A stretch of 64,000 nt of DNA from an uncultured Planococcus sp. (GTDB lineage: Bacteria > Bacillota > Bacilli > Bacillales_A > Planococcaceae). Made by a program: the position numbers and the translations under genes. This document shows, piece after piece, positions 8,741-17,657 of this stretch; the stretch's first letter is position 1; every line of letters starts with the position of its first letter. The stretch lies in NCBI GenBank assembly GCA_947502505.1, contig CANNAE010000007.1, forward strand, positions 1 to 64,000, written 5' to 3'. The notes below the pieces were generated by a model. The model was not told the origin of the DNA. It saw only the letters and a program-made list of their open reading frames with translations, and searched no databases.

Positions 8741-10051
8741 ATGAACGATCCGCAAATAGACTTGGCCCCTTTCTATAAATTCGCTGGAGACCACGTCGCT
8801 GTAGGGATACACGCTATCGACAGCAAAGGGAAAACCATTTTATACAATCGTAAGATGAGAGAAATTGAAGGCTTCGATTTTCAGGAATTAACCGACCGCT
8901 CGCTTTTGGAGATGTTCCGATTCGACCAAACGCAAAGTACCTTATTGCAAGTGCTGACGAGCGGCACCCCGATATTGAACGTCAAGCAAACCTATTGGAA
9001 CCGAAAAGGCCAGGAAATTACTACCATTAACGATAGTTATCCGGTATTCGAACACGGCGTACTGATCGGGGCGGTCGAGCTGGCACGCGATGTGACGACG
9101 CTCGAGCGTGTCATTTACCAGCCGCTGAAGAAATACGAAGAACCGATTACCTTCGCTAGCCTTACTGCCGTCTCTGCCAGCATGAAAAATATCATCGCCC
9201 GGGCAGAAAAAGCTGCTGCCGCCAAACTGCCTGTGTTATTGGTGGGCGAATCCGGCACCGGTAAAGAACTGCTAGCGGAAGCCATCCATTCTGCACATGC
9301 TTCCGAGCTTCCGATGCATATTTTATATTGTCATGGCACCGACAGTCGGTTGATCGATGAGCTGGGCGAGGAAATCGAACGCATGCGGCATGGGACGATT
9401 TACTGCGAGCGCATCGATTTGCTGCCGCGTGCATTGCAACTGCAGCTATTGGATGTGGTTGAGCGGCACGCCGCGGGTGAGTGTTATTTTGTAGCAAGCG
9501 TTGGCGATGATCCGGTCGAATTGATTTCTTCTGATACTTTGGTGAAGGACCTGTATTATTTCTTTTCGGCGATGACGATTCAAGTCGAACCGCTGCGCCG
9601 AAGGAAAGAGGACATCCTGCCATTTGTCGATGATTATTTCTCCCGGCACCGGATGAAAGTCGGGTCGGTCATCCGCTCCCTGTCGGATGAAGTGGAGAAG
9701 TTATTTCTCAGTTATGATTGGCCAGGCAACCTGAAAGAACTCGAATTGCTGCTCGATGAAATCACCTCGCTTATTACGACACAGGAAACGGTGACGGCCT
9801 CGATGCTCCCCCACCATTTCAAGCTAAAAACGCAAAGCGGGTCGCTGCAGCCGGAAGATTTCCTGGTCCGCTCCGATAAGGATTTACTGCCCTTGGAGGA
9901 ATACTTGCAAGAGGCGGAAATGTATTACCTAGAAAAGGTGATGGACCTGTTTGGGGGCAATGTGACGAAAGCTGCCCAGGCACTCGGCATGAGCCGCCAG
10001 AACCTCCAATACCGTTTGCGGAAAATCAAAAAAAACGCCCAATCGACGTAA
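8741..10051 (+). CDS. PAS/AAA+/Fis-type regulator lacking the sigma-54 contact motif
   Basis: About 436 residues: PAS sensor (14-122), NtrC-type AAA+ domain (140-365), Fis-type helix-turn-helix (405-428, ending MSRQNLQYRLRK). Walker A is intact (GESGTGKE, 169-176). The stretch that normally carries ESELFGYEKGAFTGA is absent: residues 193-218 pass directly from the second strand to GTIYCERI, where the usual Walker B would read GTLFLDEI. The arginine-finger region is also altered (DLYYFFSAM instead of DLYYRLNV). So it should not remodel sigma-54 holoenzyme. It resembles RocR in setting, but TyrR/PhhR in this loss. ATG 8741 follows GGAGTGAAGG; upstream codons lack a ribosome site. Likely controls rocA and rocG. 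Confidence 0.85.
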   Translation: MNDPQIDLAPFYKFAGDHVAVGIHAIDSKGKTILYNRKMREIEGFDFQELTDRSLLEMFRFDQTQSTLLQVLTSGTPILNVKQTYWNRKGQEITTINDSYPVFEHGVLIGAVELARDVTTLERVIYQPLKKYEEPITFASLTAVSASMKNIIARAEKAAAAKLPVLLVGESGTGKELLAEAIHSAHASELPMHILYCHGTDSRLIDELGEEIERMRHGTIYCERIDLLPRALQLQLLDVVERHAAGECYFVASVGDDPVELISSDTLVKDLYYFFSAMTIQVEPLRRRKEDILPFVDDYFSRHRMKVGSVIRSLSDEVEKLFLSYDWPGNLKELELLLDEITSLITTQETVTASMLPHHFKLKTQSGSLQPEDFLVRSDKDLLPLEEYLQEAEMYYLEKVMDLFGGNVTKAAQALGMSRQNLQYRLRKIKKNAQST

Positions 10052-10068
10052 AGTCGATCGGGCGTTTT
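10031..10068. terminator. Bidirectional terminator between the Fis-type regulator and yugI
   Basis: Stem AACGCCCAATCGAC / GTCGATCGGGCGTT with a 5 nt loop and A/T runs at both sides. The regulator stop codon is in the loop. Confidence 0.88.
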
Positions 10069-10077
10069 ATTATTGCC

Positions 10078-10452
10078 TTATTGGCCGGAACGTTTGATCC
10101 ATTCCTGCATTTTGTCTTTCAATGTGTTAAAGCCTTCAGAATCGCTCTCGTTTACGTGAGACTGAAGTGATTGGCGTGGCTTTTCACTTTTTTGAGCTGC
10201 CGGCGGCTGTTCTTGCAATGCGCGGATCGACAAGCTGATTTTTTTCGATTTGCTATCGACGTCCAATACTTTAACGTCTACTTCCTGTCCAACAGACAAG
10301 TATTCGCTGACTTCTTTCACATAACCGTGCGTGATTTCTGAAATGTGGACAAGTCCTTGTGTTTGGTCGTCCAGTGCAACGAATGCACCGTATGGCTGGA
10401 TTCCTGTTACTTTGCCGGAGACTTTATCTCCTGTTTGATACGTGTTTGTCAT
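10078..10452 (-). CDS. yugI: S1-domain RNA-binding general stress protein
   Basis: A 124-residue protein with an N-terminal S1 RNA-binding domain (residues 6-77: GKVTGIQPYGAFVALDDQTQGLVHISEI) and a charged C-terminal tail. It matches B. subtilis YugI (GSP13), a ribosome-associated general stress protein. ATG 10452 follows GGAG. An extended -10 promoter lies at 10508-10516. It is placed near yugJ, yugE and patB homologues as in B. subtilis. Confidence 0.9.
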   Translation of the reverse strand: MTNTYQTGDKVSGKVTGIQPYGAFVALDDQTQGLVHISEITHGYVKEVSEYLSVGQEVDVKVLDVDSKSKKISLSIRALQEQPPAAQKSEKPRQSLQSHVNESDSEGFNTLKDKMQEWIKRSGQ

Positions 10453-10507
10453 AGTTAACCGCTCCTAGTCTTTATCTAAATTACTGTACACCTATTGGCA
10501 TCTGTAT

Positions 10508-10516
10508 ATTATAGCA
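10508..10516 (-). promoter_or_regulatory. Extended -10 promoter of yugI
   Basis: On the minus strand TGC-TATAAT (10508-10516), a perfect -10 with the TGn extension, 56 nt before the yugI start. I see no good -35 hexamer. Confidence 0.6.
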
Positions 10517-10538
10517 CAGGTACCTTGTAAGAGTAAAA

Positions 10539-13100
10539 TCAGTAACCAGGATATAGCTCGAATCGCCAGCCATCAGGAGTTAAGACCATTATCAGCTGTT
10601 CTTGCCAGATTTCAGATTCCTCCATTTCGTAGCTAATTTGCAAATTCGCATCCACTTGGTCGAGAACATTTAAATCCGTCGCAGCAAACGACATACTTGT
10701 CATATTTTCGAATCCGGCGACCATATGGCTACTGGCAAAATCACGCCAAAACTCTGCTTCCCTTTCTTCTACTCCTGGTTGGAGCAATTTATTGGCAACC
10801 GCTATGTTCTCGTTATCAATCGCGTGCAATAAAGCGTAGGCGATGACAAATGGACGTGTGTCATCCGGCAGCTTTTTGTTGTTTGCCAATAATTCATAGG
10901 CTTCCAAACCACGTTGTTGCAGTTCAGGGTTCTTTCCTTGAGAAAATTCTTGCAGTTCGTATTGGATCAGCCAAATCTGGTCACGTTCGGTCACAAGGGC
11001 CGGCTGAAGCGGATTGGATTGGTGAAATCCAATATCCTGCTCTTCGTACATCACCGACGGGTGGATCATCACTTTCTCGAAGATGCGTTGCGTCATTTCT
11101 TCCCGAATCTCCACCCACAGGGCAGTTTCCGTCAATTCAGGAATCGGCTCCCAATCAGCCATGTACTCTTCCAGGCTGGGCTTGAGTTCACTGTCAGCTA
11201 AAAGATGGTACATCGTTTCCGGGTCCTCCTCATGATTGGCGTAAAAATAAAGAAAGTAGATATCCAAGGGCTGAATACCGGCTAGTAAATCCGTATCATG
11301 CGACTTTTTGAAACGCGCATACAGCTCTTTCACGCGACTGTAATCAAAATCTGCCAAGTCCACCATTTCCGATTTCACTTGAAAATCGCCATTTGGCAAA
11401 GTTTTACTGAGCTCTCCTTGCTGTGCCAGCTTGAGAATTTCCAGGCTGTCGCCGTATTCTAAGTTGTCCAAGGAAGCAGAATGTTGCCAGCCGCTGTCTT
11501 CCATTTCGTCAATCACCGGCAGTAGGATGGCCGCCAATGCGTCATGGTAGGTCAGCGTTTTCCAAAGCTCGCGGATTTCAGGTTTAACGACACCGTCCGC
11601 ATAAATATCTTGTTCTGCGCCTTTCGTGATTTGCCAGACGGTCTGTTCATATATGACTTCGATTTCAGCTTTTAGTTTGCTATCAGTCGGTTCTTCAACC
11701 AATAGGTAGAGCATTTTGTAAAATTCATTGGAGAGCTGGAACGGTTCCACCAGCCAACCCTGCTCATCAAAATATGGATAGACCGCAAAAATTTCTAGAT
11801 ACATATGCGCAAATGGATGCGTCTGGAATTGTGGTAGCCACTGCAATGATTCGGTATCCTTGATCAATAAGTACATTCTATCAGGCTCTGTCAGACGAAA
11901 GCGCAGCCCATATTCCCCCCAGGCAGTGAGCAATTCTTCCATTTCAGCTGATGCACCCGGAATATCTTCTATTAACAACTGGGGTTCTCCGTAATACTCA
12001 GATGCAGCGGGCAATTGATCTTCATTGTTTTTCAAAATGTCCTCCGCAAACTCCTGCAGTTCATTTGTTTTCTCCAAATACAATTGCATAAATCGGTCTA
12101 TTTCGTCGAATTCCATATGACCAGAGTTGGCCAAGGATTCGGTCATTCCTTTCGGTGTTTCAACCATCCACAGCAGTTCTTCCACCTGTTGAGTGAAAAG
12201 TTCCGCATCATCTTCGTGCTGCTGCAGCTCGCTGCGGCTGAATAGCTGGTCTTTTTCCTCGTCAGCGTCAGCGATGTAGGCAAACTCGGTAAATTCATCT
12301 TCTTCCAAGCCGAGGCGTTGTTTGGCATTTTCTCGCGTTTCTTCGTACTGCTGCTCCATCTCCTCTGCCATTTCCTGTGTCAATTGCCCTTCTGTGGCTT
12401 CTGAGGCAGATGGCAGGCGGAAGCTATCAAAGAAAAAGGAGGCGCCGACGACCCCTGCCAACAAGGCGATCGCTGCTGCGACGACCCATGTAGCCGGCTT
12501 TTTCACTATCGGTACTTGTGTTTGTGGAGCTTCGGCCGGGCTGATATTCTCTTCCATCAACACTGCCCTATCCGGCAGCTTGAGCCGTTTGATGGATTTT
12601 TCTAGGAATCCGAGCCGCTGCTCAAGTTCTTGTTGATTTTCTATGTCCAATTTTTTCGCTAAGGCATTTTTGGCGCTGTCTATGTAAACGAGCGTTTCCT
12701 GTTCATCCCGCTGCAGCGCTTGTGCGGCAAAAGACAAGCTATGGCTATTAACTAAATACAGAATAACTGCCATACGCTGGTCGATCGGAAGTGATTGAAG
12801 CGCGAAAAGGCTTTCCCGGTCTTCTTGGAAGCCAATCAAGCTGCCATCGTTTTGCAAATCGGGAACCTGCGCAAGTTGTGCTGCAGCGGTGCGGTAGAGA
12901 TTGATCTCTAAATCGTCAGCAGTATTGATATCCCCTGCACGTTTCTGGACCTGCCCGACAAAGGCATCTGTCTCGTCGGCCGCCATGCCATTTTGGTAAG
13001 CGAACCGCCTGAGCTCTTCTGCTAGCTGTGTCATCCGTTCGTTCGTTTCGCTTACTGGATTGCTGTTTTCATCCATCTCTCCATCAGCTCTCTTTCTCAT
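10539..13100 (-). CDS. Membrane-anchored protein with ECF-sigma-like N-terminus and large extracytoplasmic region
   Basis: An 853-residue protein I do not recognise as a named gene. Residues about 22-80 resemble a degenerate ECF sigma region 2, and 100-150 a region 4 helix-turn-helix (LQSLPIDQRMAVILYLVN, then AAQALQRDEQETLVYIDSAKNALAKKL). Residues 204-224 form one membrane helix preceded by lysines, so the N-terminus should be cytoplasmic. The remaining 625 or so residues are acidic, helical and presumably outside the membrane, with no domain I can name. The order recalls ECF sigma factors with fused membrane and external domains. ATG 13100 has AAAGGAA upstream; ATG 13076 is another option. 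It is a single gene divergent from an NSS transporter. Confidence 0.7.
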   Translation of the reverse strand: MRKRADGEMDENSNPVSETNERMTQLAEELRRFAYQNGMAADETDAFVGQVQKRAGDINTADDLEINLYRTAAAQLAQVPDLQNDGSLIGFQEDRESLFALQSLPIDQRMAVILYLVNSHSLSFAAQALQRDEQETLVYIDSAKNALAKKLDIENQQELEQRLGFLEKSIKRLKLPDRAVLMEENISPAEAPQTQVPIVKKPATWVVAAAIALLAGVVGASFFFDSFRLPSASEATEGQLTQEMAEEMEQQYEETRENAKQRLGLEEDEFTEFAYIADADEEKDQLFSRSELQQHEDDAELFTQQVEELLWMVETPKGMTESLANSGHMEFDEIDRFMQLYLEKTNELQEFAEDILKNNEDQLPAASEYYGEPQLLIEDIPGASAEMEELLTAWGEYGLRFRLTEPDRMYLLIKDTESLQWLPQFQTHPFAHMYLEIFAVYPYFDEQGWLVEPFQLSNEFYKMLYLLVEEPTDSKLKAEIEVIYEQTVWQITKGAEQDIYADGVVKPEIRELWKTLTYHDALAAILLPVIDEMEDSGWQHSASLDNLEYGDSLEILKLAQQGELSKTLPNGDFQVKSEMVDLADFDYSRVKELYARFKKSHDTDLLAGIQPLDIYFLYFYANHEEDPETMYHLLADSELKPSLEEYMADWEPIPELTETALWVEIREEMTQRIFEKVMIHPSVMYEEQDIGFHQSNPLQPALVTERDQIWLIQYELQEFSQGKNPELQQRGLEAYELLANNKKLPDDTRPFVIAYALLHAIDNENIAVANKLLQPGVEEREAEFWRDFASSHMVAGFENMTSMSFAATDLNVLDQVDANLQISYEMEESEIWQEQLIMVLTPDGWRFELYPGY

Positions 13101-13218
13101 GAATTTCCTTTTATTTCTATTATACAGAAGAAATTCGATCCCTTTTTAAATAATTCTATTTTTTTCTGGGGGGCTCGTGTAAAATAGTGAAATCCAATCG
13201 ATTTAGGGGGAACCAATT

Positions 13219-14556
13219 ATGAAAGCACGTGAACAATGGACGTCCAAGATCGGTTTCATACTCGCAGCAGCCGGCAGCGCTATCGGCCTCGGGGCGATCT
13301 GGAAGTTCCCATACGAAACCGGCGCAAACGGAGGCAGCGTTTTTATTTTGCTGTTTATCCTGAGCACCGTCTTGATCGGCTTGCCGATCCTGCTTGCTGA
13401 ATTCGTCATCGGGCGCCGCGGGCAGGCAGACGCCGTCAGCGGGCTCAAGAAACAAGCGCCCGGGAAACCGTGGTATTTAATCGGCTGGTCCGGATTTATT
13501 TTTTCTTTCCTGATTCTTTCCTTTTACAGCGTCGTCGGGGGCTGGGTGCTATCGTATCTGGTACGCGCCGTCACTTTGCAATTGTCCGGGCTTGGCGATG
13601 CTGATTTCGCCAATTTGTTCGGCGGCATCATCAGCAACCCATGGGAAGTGCTAATTGCACAGGCAGCATTCATGGGCTTGACAATCTGGATCGTCCAAGG
13701 CGGCATTAAAGCCGGCATTGAACGCGCCAGCAAAATCATGATGCCGGCATTGCTCGTATTCTTCGTCATCTTGATGATTCGTTCCTTGACACTCGACGGG
13801 GCGATGGAAGGCGTGCGGTTCATGTTTGTGCCTGACTGGTCGTTTTTCAATTTCGAAACGGCGCTAGTGGCACTCGGTCAAGCGTTCTTCTCTTTGAGTG
13901 TCGGTGTTGCCGGCATGATCACTTACGCTTCCTACTTGAAGAAATCCGAGAATTTGACGCGTTCGGCCGTCAGTGTCGTCACCTTGAATATCGTCATTTC
14001 CATCATGGCCGGTTTAATCATTTTCCCGGCCGTATTCGCACTTGATTATTTACCGGATCAGGGGCCAGGGCTCGTCTTTATTATTTTGCCGGCCATTTTC
14101 GACCAATTGTTCATGGGGCAATTCCTGATCATCATCTTCTTTATCCTGCTATTGTTCGCGACTTTGACCTCATCCATCTCGATGCTTGAGATCACTGTAT
14201 CAATCGCCGTCAAAAACAAATACGATCGCCGCCGCCGTTTGGCATTCATTATCGGCTTGGCCATTTTTGTCGTCGGCATTCCGAGCGCCTTGTCGTTCGG
14301 CGTCATGAGTGAGCCTGTATTCTTCGGCTATACATTCTTCGACTTTGTCGATATCTTGACGAGCCGCATCGGCTTGCCGCTTGGCGCGTTGTTCATTTCT
14401 CTGTTTGCTGGATATGTCCTGACTAATAAAGATGCACACAACGAATTGACTCAGCAACAGACTTGGGTCGAGGTGTGGCGCGTACTTGTCCGCTATGTGG
14501 CGCCTGCTGCCATCATCATCGTCTTCATCAATGGGATCATCGATATCTTCTCGTGA
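13219..14556 (+). CDS. Sodium-dependent transporter, NSS/SNF family
   Basis: A 445-residue neurotransmitter:sodium symporter-type protein with 11-12 membrane helices. The N-terminal signature WTSKIGFILAAAGSAIGLGAIWKFPY (residues 6-31) is the sodium and substrate site of LeuT-like proteins. The family imports amino acids with Na+. It has no small-subunit gene next to it, unlike the second NSS gene at 34684. It resembles B. subtilis YocR/YhdH. ATG 13219 follows TAGGGGGAA at proper spacing. The substrate is unknown. Confidence 0.9.
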   Translation: MKAREQWTSKIGFILAAAGSAIGLGAIWKFPYETGANGGSVFILLFILSTVLIGLPILLAEFVIGRRGQADAVSGLKKQAPGKPWYLIGWSGFIFSFLILSFYSVVGGWVLSYLVRAVTLQLSGLGDADFANLFGGIISNPWEVLIAQAAFMGLTIWIVQGGIKAGIERASKIMMPALLVFFVILMIRSLTLDGAMEGVRFMFVPDWSFFNFETALVALGQAFFSLSVGVAGMITYASYLKKSENLTRSAVSVVTLNIVISIMAGLIIFPAVFALDYLPDQGPGLVFIILPAIFDQLFMGQFLIIIFFILLLFATLTSSISMLEITVSIAVKNKYDRRRRLAFIIGLAIFVVGIPSALSFGVMSEPVFFGYTFFDFVDILTSRIGLPLGALFISLFAGYVLTNKDAHNELTQQQTWVEVWRVLVRYVAPAAIIIVFINGIIDIFS

Positions 14557-14651
14557 TTCCATTGTTCGAAAAATGCCACAACTCTTTATGCAAGAACCCG
14601 CTTCCGCATGGTATGATAGAGCCAGAAGGAAGTCTTTAAGAAAAGGAGTGT

Positions 14652-14873
14652 ATGACTTTGAAAAAAGATTTGCACACCCAATTGAAAATGCTGCGGGAAG
14701 AACGCAATCTGTCGCTCGATGACTTGTCTTTGAAGACACGCATTGGCACAGCACGCCTTGAGTCCTACGAAAGCGGCGAAGAAGTCCCATCCGTCCAAAC
14801 GATCCTTGTGCTATCGAATGCACTCGAAGTACCAGCTTCCAACTTGCTCGACGGACTGGAAACCACCAAATAA
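14652..14873 (+). CDS. Small XRE-family helix-turn-helix regulator
   Basis: A 73-residue protein that is essentially one HTH_3 domain (residues 8-66: LKMLREERNLSLDDLSLKTRIGTARLESYESG, then a third helix). Such single-domain proteins bind DNA as dimers. No partner toxin or phage gene is adjacent, so its targets are unknown. ATG 14652 follows AAAAGGAG. It ends in the hairpin at 14872-14905, shared with the convergent yugE-like gene. Confidence 0.85.
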   Translation: MTLKKDLHTQLKMLREERNLSLDDLSLKTRIGTARLESYESGEEVPSVQTILVLSNALEVPASNLLDGLETTK

Positions 14874-14905
14874 AAAAGCTTCGGCACATTGCCGGAGCTT
14901 TTTTA
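14872..14905. terminator. Bidirectional terminator between the XRE gene and yugE
   Basis: Stem AAAAAAGCTTCGGCA / TGCCGGAGCTTTTTT with a 3 nt loop. Confidence 0.88.
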
Positions 14906-14916
14906 TTTTGGCTTTT

Positions 14917-15177
14917 TCAAATGATGTGTTTCGCTTCATATTTTACAGCCAATAGCTTATAGGAAATATCCACGCATTTCTCCAGCGGGATCCACAGTTT
15001 GAATGACGACTCGTATATCCCTTGGATCGCTTTCGCTAAATCTGACGGGTGGTCGATATCGTGCAGCATGCCGATGACTTCAGCCGCTTCTTCCTGGTAC
15101 TTGCCCGTGCCGAGCGAAAAAGGATCCCATCCTTTGATGATTCTTAGCGCTCTTTTCTCCATCTCCACCGTATCCAA
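14917..15177 (-). CDS. yugE: DUF1871 family protein
   Basis: An 86-residue acidic helical protein (WDPFSLGTGKYQEEAAEVIGMLHDIDHPSDLAKAIQGIYESSF) fitting the DUF1871/YugE family, whose function is not known. Its place beside patB repeats the B. subtilis order patB-yugE. Its start at 15177 lies 75 nt from the divergent patB start, so the two share a promoter region. Confidence 0.8.
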   Translation of the reverse strand: MDTVEMEKRALRIIKGWDPFSLGTGKYQEEAAEVIGMLHDIDHPSDLAKAIQGIYESSFKLWIPLEKCVDISYKLLAVKYEAKHII

Positions 15178-15252
15178 TCGCCTTCACCTATCATTCCTCT
15201 ATCATTACCAGCTATAATATCATAGAAACCCAAAAGAAATGAGGAGATCGTT

Positions 15253-16422
15253 TTGAATTTGTTCGAACAAGTGCACGAACGCAGGAAAACCCGTTCCGTA
15301 AAATGGGGGCGTATGGAGAGTGTTTATGGAATCGATGATGCATCCGGCATCTTGCCTATGTGGGTGGCGGATATGGATTTCCCGGCCCCTCCTCCAGTGA
15401 CGGACGCTTTGCGAGAGCGATTGGAACATCCGATTTTCGGCTATTCATATATCTGCGAGGAGTGCAAGACGGCGGCTTCGGAATGGTTTGAGAAACGCCA
15501 CGGCTTGAAGCTCGAAACCGACTGGATGCTGTTCCACCAGGGCGTCATCCCGGCCATGGCCAGCATCATCGACGTCTTTACGGAGACTGGCGATTCCGTG
15601 CTGGTGACGCCACCCGTCTACCCGCCGTTTTTCTCCATCCCTAAAAATCTCGGGCGCGAGGTAGTATATTCGGAGCTCATCGAACAAGACGGTGATTACT
15701 CGATTGACTGGGCTGACTTCGAAGCCAAGCTTCAACAATCCCGCCTGTTTATCTTATGCAACCCGCATAACCCCGGCGGCAAACTGTGGAGCGCTGAAGA
15801 ATTGCAGAAAATCATCGGTTTATGCGCACGCCATGAGGTCTTGATCTTATCGGATGAAATCCATAGCGACTTGATCCACGCGGGTGAAACCCATTTGCCG
15901 CTCTTATCGCTTGCCGGGAATGAGCAGGACCGCGTCTTCACGTGCATCGCCCCGACCAAGACCTTCAATTTGGCTGGCATCCAAGCCGCCATGATCGTCA
16001 CTCCAGACCCGGTCAAACGCAGTCGCCTTGAACAGCATATGCAAGCCCATGGCACCGGCTCTTTGAATGCGTTTGCGCCCGTAGCATGGAAAGCGGCGTA
16101 TGAACAAGGCGAGCCGTGGCTGAATGAATTACTTGAAGTATTGGCCCGCCATATCGATTATGCGGTTGAGCGGCTCGAACGGGAAGTGCCCGGCTTGAAA
16201 ATCCGCAAACCGCAGTCGACGTATTTATTATGGATCGATTACCGTTCACTTGGCCTCACAGAAGACAATGCCATGAAACGCCTCCTTGAAATTGGGAAAG
16301 TCGCGCTTGAACCGGGCTCGAAATACGGGGAATCCGGACGCGGTTTCTTGCGCATGAATATCGCGTGCCCGAATAAAACCTTAGAAGATGGCGTTAGCCG
16401 GATTATCCGCGCATTCGCTTGA
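15253..16422 (+). CDS. patB: Cystathionine beta-lyase/aminotransferase, MalY/PatB type
   Basis: A 389-residue PLP enzyme of the MalY/PatB group that cleaves cystathionine (and other C-S substrates) to homocysteine, pyruvate and ammonia. Visible signatures: MWVADMDFPAPP near the N-terminus, NPHNPGGK, SDEIHSDL, and the PLP lysine in PTKTFNLAGIQ. TTG 15253 follows GAGGAG. Downstream is the first copy of a terminator that is repeated around the element at 16463-16837. Confidence 0.92.
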   Translation: MNLFEQVHERRKTRSVKWGRMESVYGIDDASGILPMWVADMDFPAPPPVTDALRERLEHPIFGYSYICEECKTAASEWFEKRHGLKLETDWMLFHQGVIPAMASIIDVFTETGDSVLVTPPVYPPFFSIPKNLGREVVYSELIEQDGDYSIDWADFEAKLQQSRLFILCNPHNPGGKLWSAEELQKIIGLCARHEVLILSDEIHSDLIHAGETHLPLLSLAGNEQDRVFTCIAPTKTFNLAGIQAAMIVTPDPVKRSRLEQHMQAHGTGSLNAFAPVAWKAAYEQGEPWLNELLEVLARHIDYAVERLEREVPGLKIRKPQSTYLLWIDYRSLGLTEDNAMKRLLEIGKVALEPGSKYGESGRGFLRMNIACPNKTLEDGVSRIIRAFA

Positions 16423-16427
16423 TAACA

Positions 16428-16462
16428 GAAAAAAGCTATCGCACGAGGCGATAGCTTTTTCT
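16428..16462. terminator. Terminator after patB, left copy of a 35 bp duplication
   Basis: Hairpin AAAAAAGCTATCGC / GCGATAGCTTTTT. The same 35 bp recurs without change at 16838-16872, on the other side of the repeat element. Confidence 0.9.
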
Positions 16463-16837
16463 CAGAGTGTTGAAGAAGTCTATAATCATCTATTAATAAA
16501 AAGAATGTGACACTATTCCACAATGAAAAAATTAACGAAATATCTTAGTATTTGGAGAAGCTTTCGCTCGTAAACCCTTCTGCTCAATAATGCTGCGCAT
16601 TACTTCGCAAAGATAAGTTCTCCCATAGGTCGACCTTATCTTTCCTGTGGGACTAGCGGGTTTGAGAGACCCCGCAGGCAATGAATGAGTGAAGCTGTGC
16701 TGAGCACATTCATTTGCGATGCTCAAACGTAGTGAGAGTTGAGCAACGCTTTAGTGACGAGGAGGCTCGATACCCGCCCCACGGAAAGCGAGCGGTAAGC
16801 TTCGGAAAATACGACTTTTTAACTTTCTCGACAACCT
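16463..16837 (+). repeat. Dispersed non-coding element, copy A (375 bp)
   Basis: A GC-rich structured segment in the convergent patB/cyclophilin gap, bounded by two identical 35 bp terminators. The left end CAGAGTGTTGAAGAAGT and the reverse complement of the right end CAGGTTGTCGAGAAAGT are imperfect inverted repeats (12 of 17). The interior aligns with copies B (30935-31238, opposite strand) and C (55301-55536): shared blocks include TATTTGGAGAAG, GACCCCGCA, GAGGAGGCT and AAGCTTCGGAAAATACGA. It contains a perfect AAAGATAAG/CTTATCTTT stem and about 75 bp (around 16675-16755) not in the other copies. No credible reading frame is present. Confidence 0.8.
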
Positions 16838-16872
16838 GAAAAAAGCTATCGCACGAGGCGATAGCTTTTTCT
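16838..16872. terminator. Terminator before the cyclophilin stop, right copy of the duplication
   Basis: Identical over 35 bp to 16428-16462. It ends the minus-strand cyclophilin gene, whose stop is at 16875. Confidence 0.9.
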
Positions 16873-16874
16873 TA

Positions 16875-17528
16875 TTACTCGACGACTTCGATCGATTCGA
16901 TCATGATGTCCTCGAGCGGTTTGTCATTTGCACCTTTTTCAACAGCAGCGATTTTGTCGACGACGTCCATCCCTTCGTCGACTTGGCCAAAGACGGTATG
17001 CATCCCGTCCAGCCAAGGCGTTCCGCCCATTTCTTCGTAAGCGGCCGTGATTTCTTCGGGATACTCAGCGGCGCTGCCTGCTTCAATTTCACTAGCTTGC
17101 ACGATAAAGAACTGACTGCCGTTCGTCCCCGGCCCGGCGTTCGCCATCGACAAAGCACCGCGGAAATTGAACAGCCGATCGCTGAATTCGTCTTCGAACG
17201 GCTCGCCGTAAATGCTTTCGCCACCGCCTCCTGTGCCGGTTGGGTCACCCGTCTGCAACATAAAGTCCTCGATGACACGGTGGAAAATAACCCCTTCGTA
17301 ATAACCGGATTCAGCATGCCCAAGGAAATTCTCCACCGCTTTCGGGGCGATTTCCGGGAACAGGCGGATGCGGATTGTGCCTTCCGATGTTGTCATGTCC
17401 ACGATTGTTTCTTCCGTAATGCCTTTTTCAAGCTGCGGATAGCCTTGTACTTCTTCTTCTGAACTGCCACAAGCCGCTAGTGCCACTGCACAGACCAAAA
17501 GCAGCACTGACCATATACTCTTTTTCAT
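16875..17528 (-). CDS. Peptidyl-prolyl cis-trans isomerase lipoprotein (cyclophilin type)
   Basis: A 217-residue lipoprotein with a signal peptide and lipobox LAAC (Cys20), so it should be anchored outside the membrane, where it would help proteins fold. The cyclophilin domain spans about 40-215: [41 protein letters not shown], and [19 protein letters not shown], including the catalytic Arg in FHRV and the QFFI strand. ATG 17528 is preceded by a GGGGTGAAACGAA ribosome site. It converges on patB across the repeat element. Confidence 0.92.
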   Translation of the reverse strand: MKKSIWSVLLLVCAVALAACGSSEEEVQGYPQLEKGITEETIVDMTTSEGTIRIRLFPEIAPKAVENFLGHAESGYYEGVIFHRVIEDFMLQTGDPTGTGGGGESIYGEPFEDEFSDRLFNFRGALSMANAGPGTNGSQFFIVQASEIEAGSAAEYPEEITAAYEEMGGTPWLDGMHTVFGQVDEGMDVVDKIAAVEKGANDKPLEDIMIESIEVVE

Positions 17529-17657
17529 TTCGTTTCACCCCGCTTTATTCTAGCATAGAACTTTTCAGAATACAGCGGTAATTAATTCTGCTTTTTTCGG
17601 GTAACGAACTATTATATAATATAGGAAGAGTTTCGTTTCAGAAAGAAGGGGTTCCAA

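Noticed and set aside
16532..16726. Small frames inside copy A of the dispersed element
   Set aside because: Not conserved in copies B and C; frames are broken by the block differences.
16463..16837. Insertion sequence or group II intron
   Set aside because: Under 400 bp, no transposase or reverse transcriptase frame and no intron domain V signature seen.
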